From: Alphaproteobacteria bacterium
GTDB taxonomy: Bacteria; Pseudomonadota; Alphaproteobacteria; Rickettsiales; JABCZZ01
Length of the DNA: 59,430 bases
Assembly: GCA_013286285.1 (NCBI GenBank)
Contig: JABDGA010000004.1
Location: forward strand, 1 to 59,430
Direction of reading: 5' to 3'
The notes under the pieces are model-generated. The model saw nothing but the letters and a program-made list of their open reading frames with translations. It did no database searches and was not told the origin of the DNA. Position 1 is the stretch's first letter; each line of letters starts with the position of its first letter. Of the stretch, positions 59,114 through 59,430 are shown in pieces. A program made the translations under genes and the position numbers.

Positions 59114-59430
59114 AAGTTCCGCCTGAAGCATATTGCCCAGACCTATTCCGATCATATTGCCTTCCCAATCGAATATGTCGATGAAGATGGGCAGGCGGAG
59201 ACCATCAATAAAGGCTCGGCGCTATGGATGCGCCCAAAATCGGAAATTACGGAAGAACAATATAAGGAGTTCTACCACCATATCGCCCATTCGCCTGATA
59301 CGCCCTGGATGACGCTGCATAACAAGGCGGAAGGGAAGGTGGAATATACCAACCTGTTATTTATTCCTTCCGTCCAGCCATTCGATCTCTTCCATCCCGA
59401 TCGCAAGCGCCGCGTGAAGCTCTATGTAAA
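59104..59430 (+). pseudogene. htpG: HtpG middle-domain portion on opposite strand, runs off window edge
   Basis: [109 protein letters not shown]. Confidence 0.88.

Overview
Alphaproteobacterial chromosomal window. The taxonomic call rests on a complete 16S rRNA gene on the minus strand that appears to stand alone, without a linked 23S, as in Rickettsiales-like genomes. Main content, left to right: a disordered protein and an outer-membrane beta-barrel; a patatin / acetoacetate decarboxylase / 3-hydroxybutyrate dehydrogenase cluster; a six-gene stressosome-type operon (RsbR-RsbS-RsbT-RsbX-like plus two hybrid histidine kinases); an EndoQ-like PHP nuclease fused to a UvrD-family helicase; two TonB receptors with PiuC and PepSY iron-uptake genes; a 3339-aa adhesin with about 110-aa Ig/cadherin-like repeats; and REC-HATPase and GAF-PAS kinase regulators. 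These are followed by an accessory zone (36.5-43.4 kb) containing an uncharacterised four-gene overlapping operon, small DUF genes, an IS1595 fragment, tRNA-Ser, a SET-domain protein, an IS110 element and an XRE regulator. The right side carries 16S, an RND efflux operon, an ISAs1 insertion inside a small gene, a class I RNR locus with NrdR-like boxes, and a rearranged htpG. The strongest observations are: (i) an htpG whose C-terminal and middle parts lie head-to-head on opposite strands; (ii) a junction fusing a type I secretion ABC transporter start to a beheaded TonB receptor, just downstream of the giant adhesin; (iii) the overlapping operon of unknown genes at 37.2-39.4 kb, preceded by four CAGGGAA-type boxes at exact 21-bp spacing; (iv) a dispersed palindromic repeat family with one copy inside an efflux lipoprotein ORF; (v) a G9 tract frameshifting an RND pump; (vi) a 26-bp perfect palindrome between the adhesin and a divergent response regulator; and (vii) a structured region upstream of the IS110 transposase that is a candidate bridge RNA. 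All family names are from reading the translations; no database search was run.
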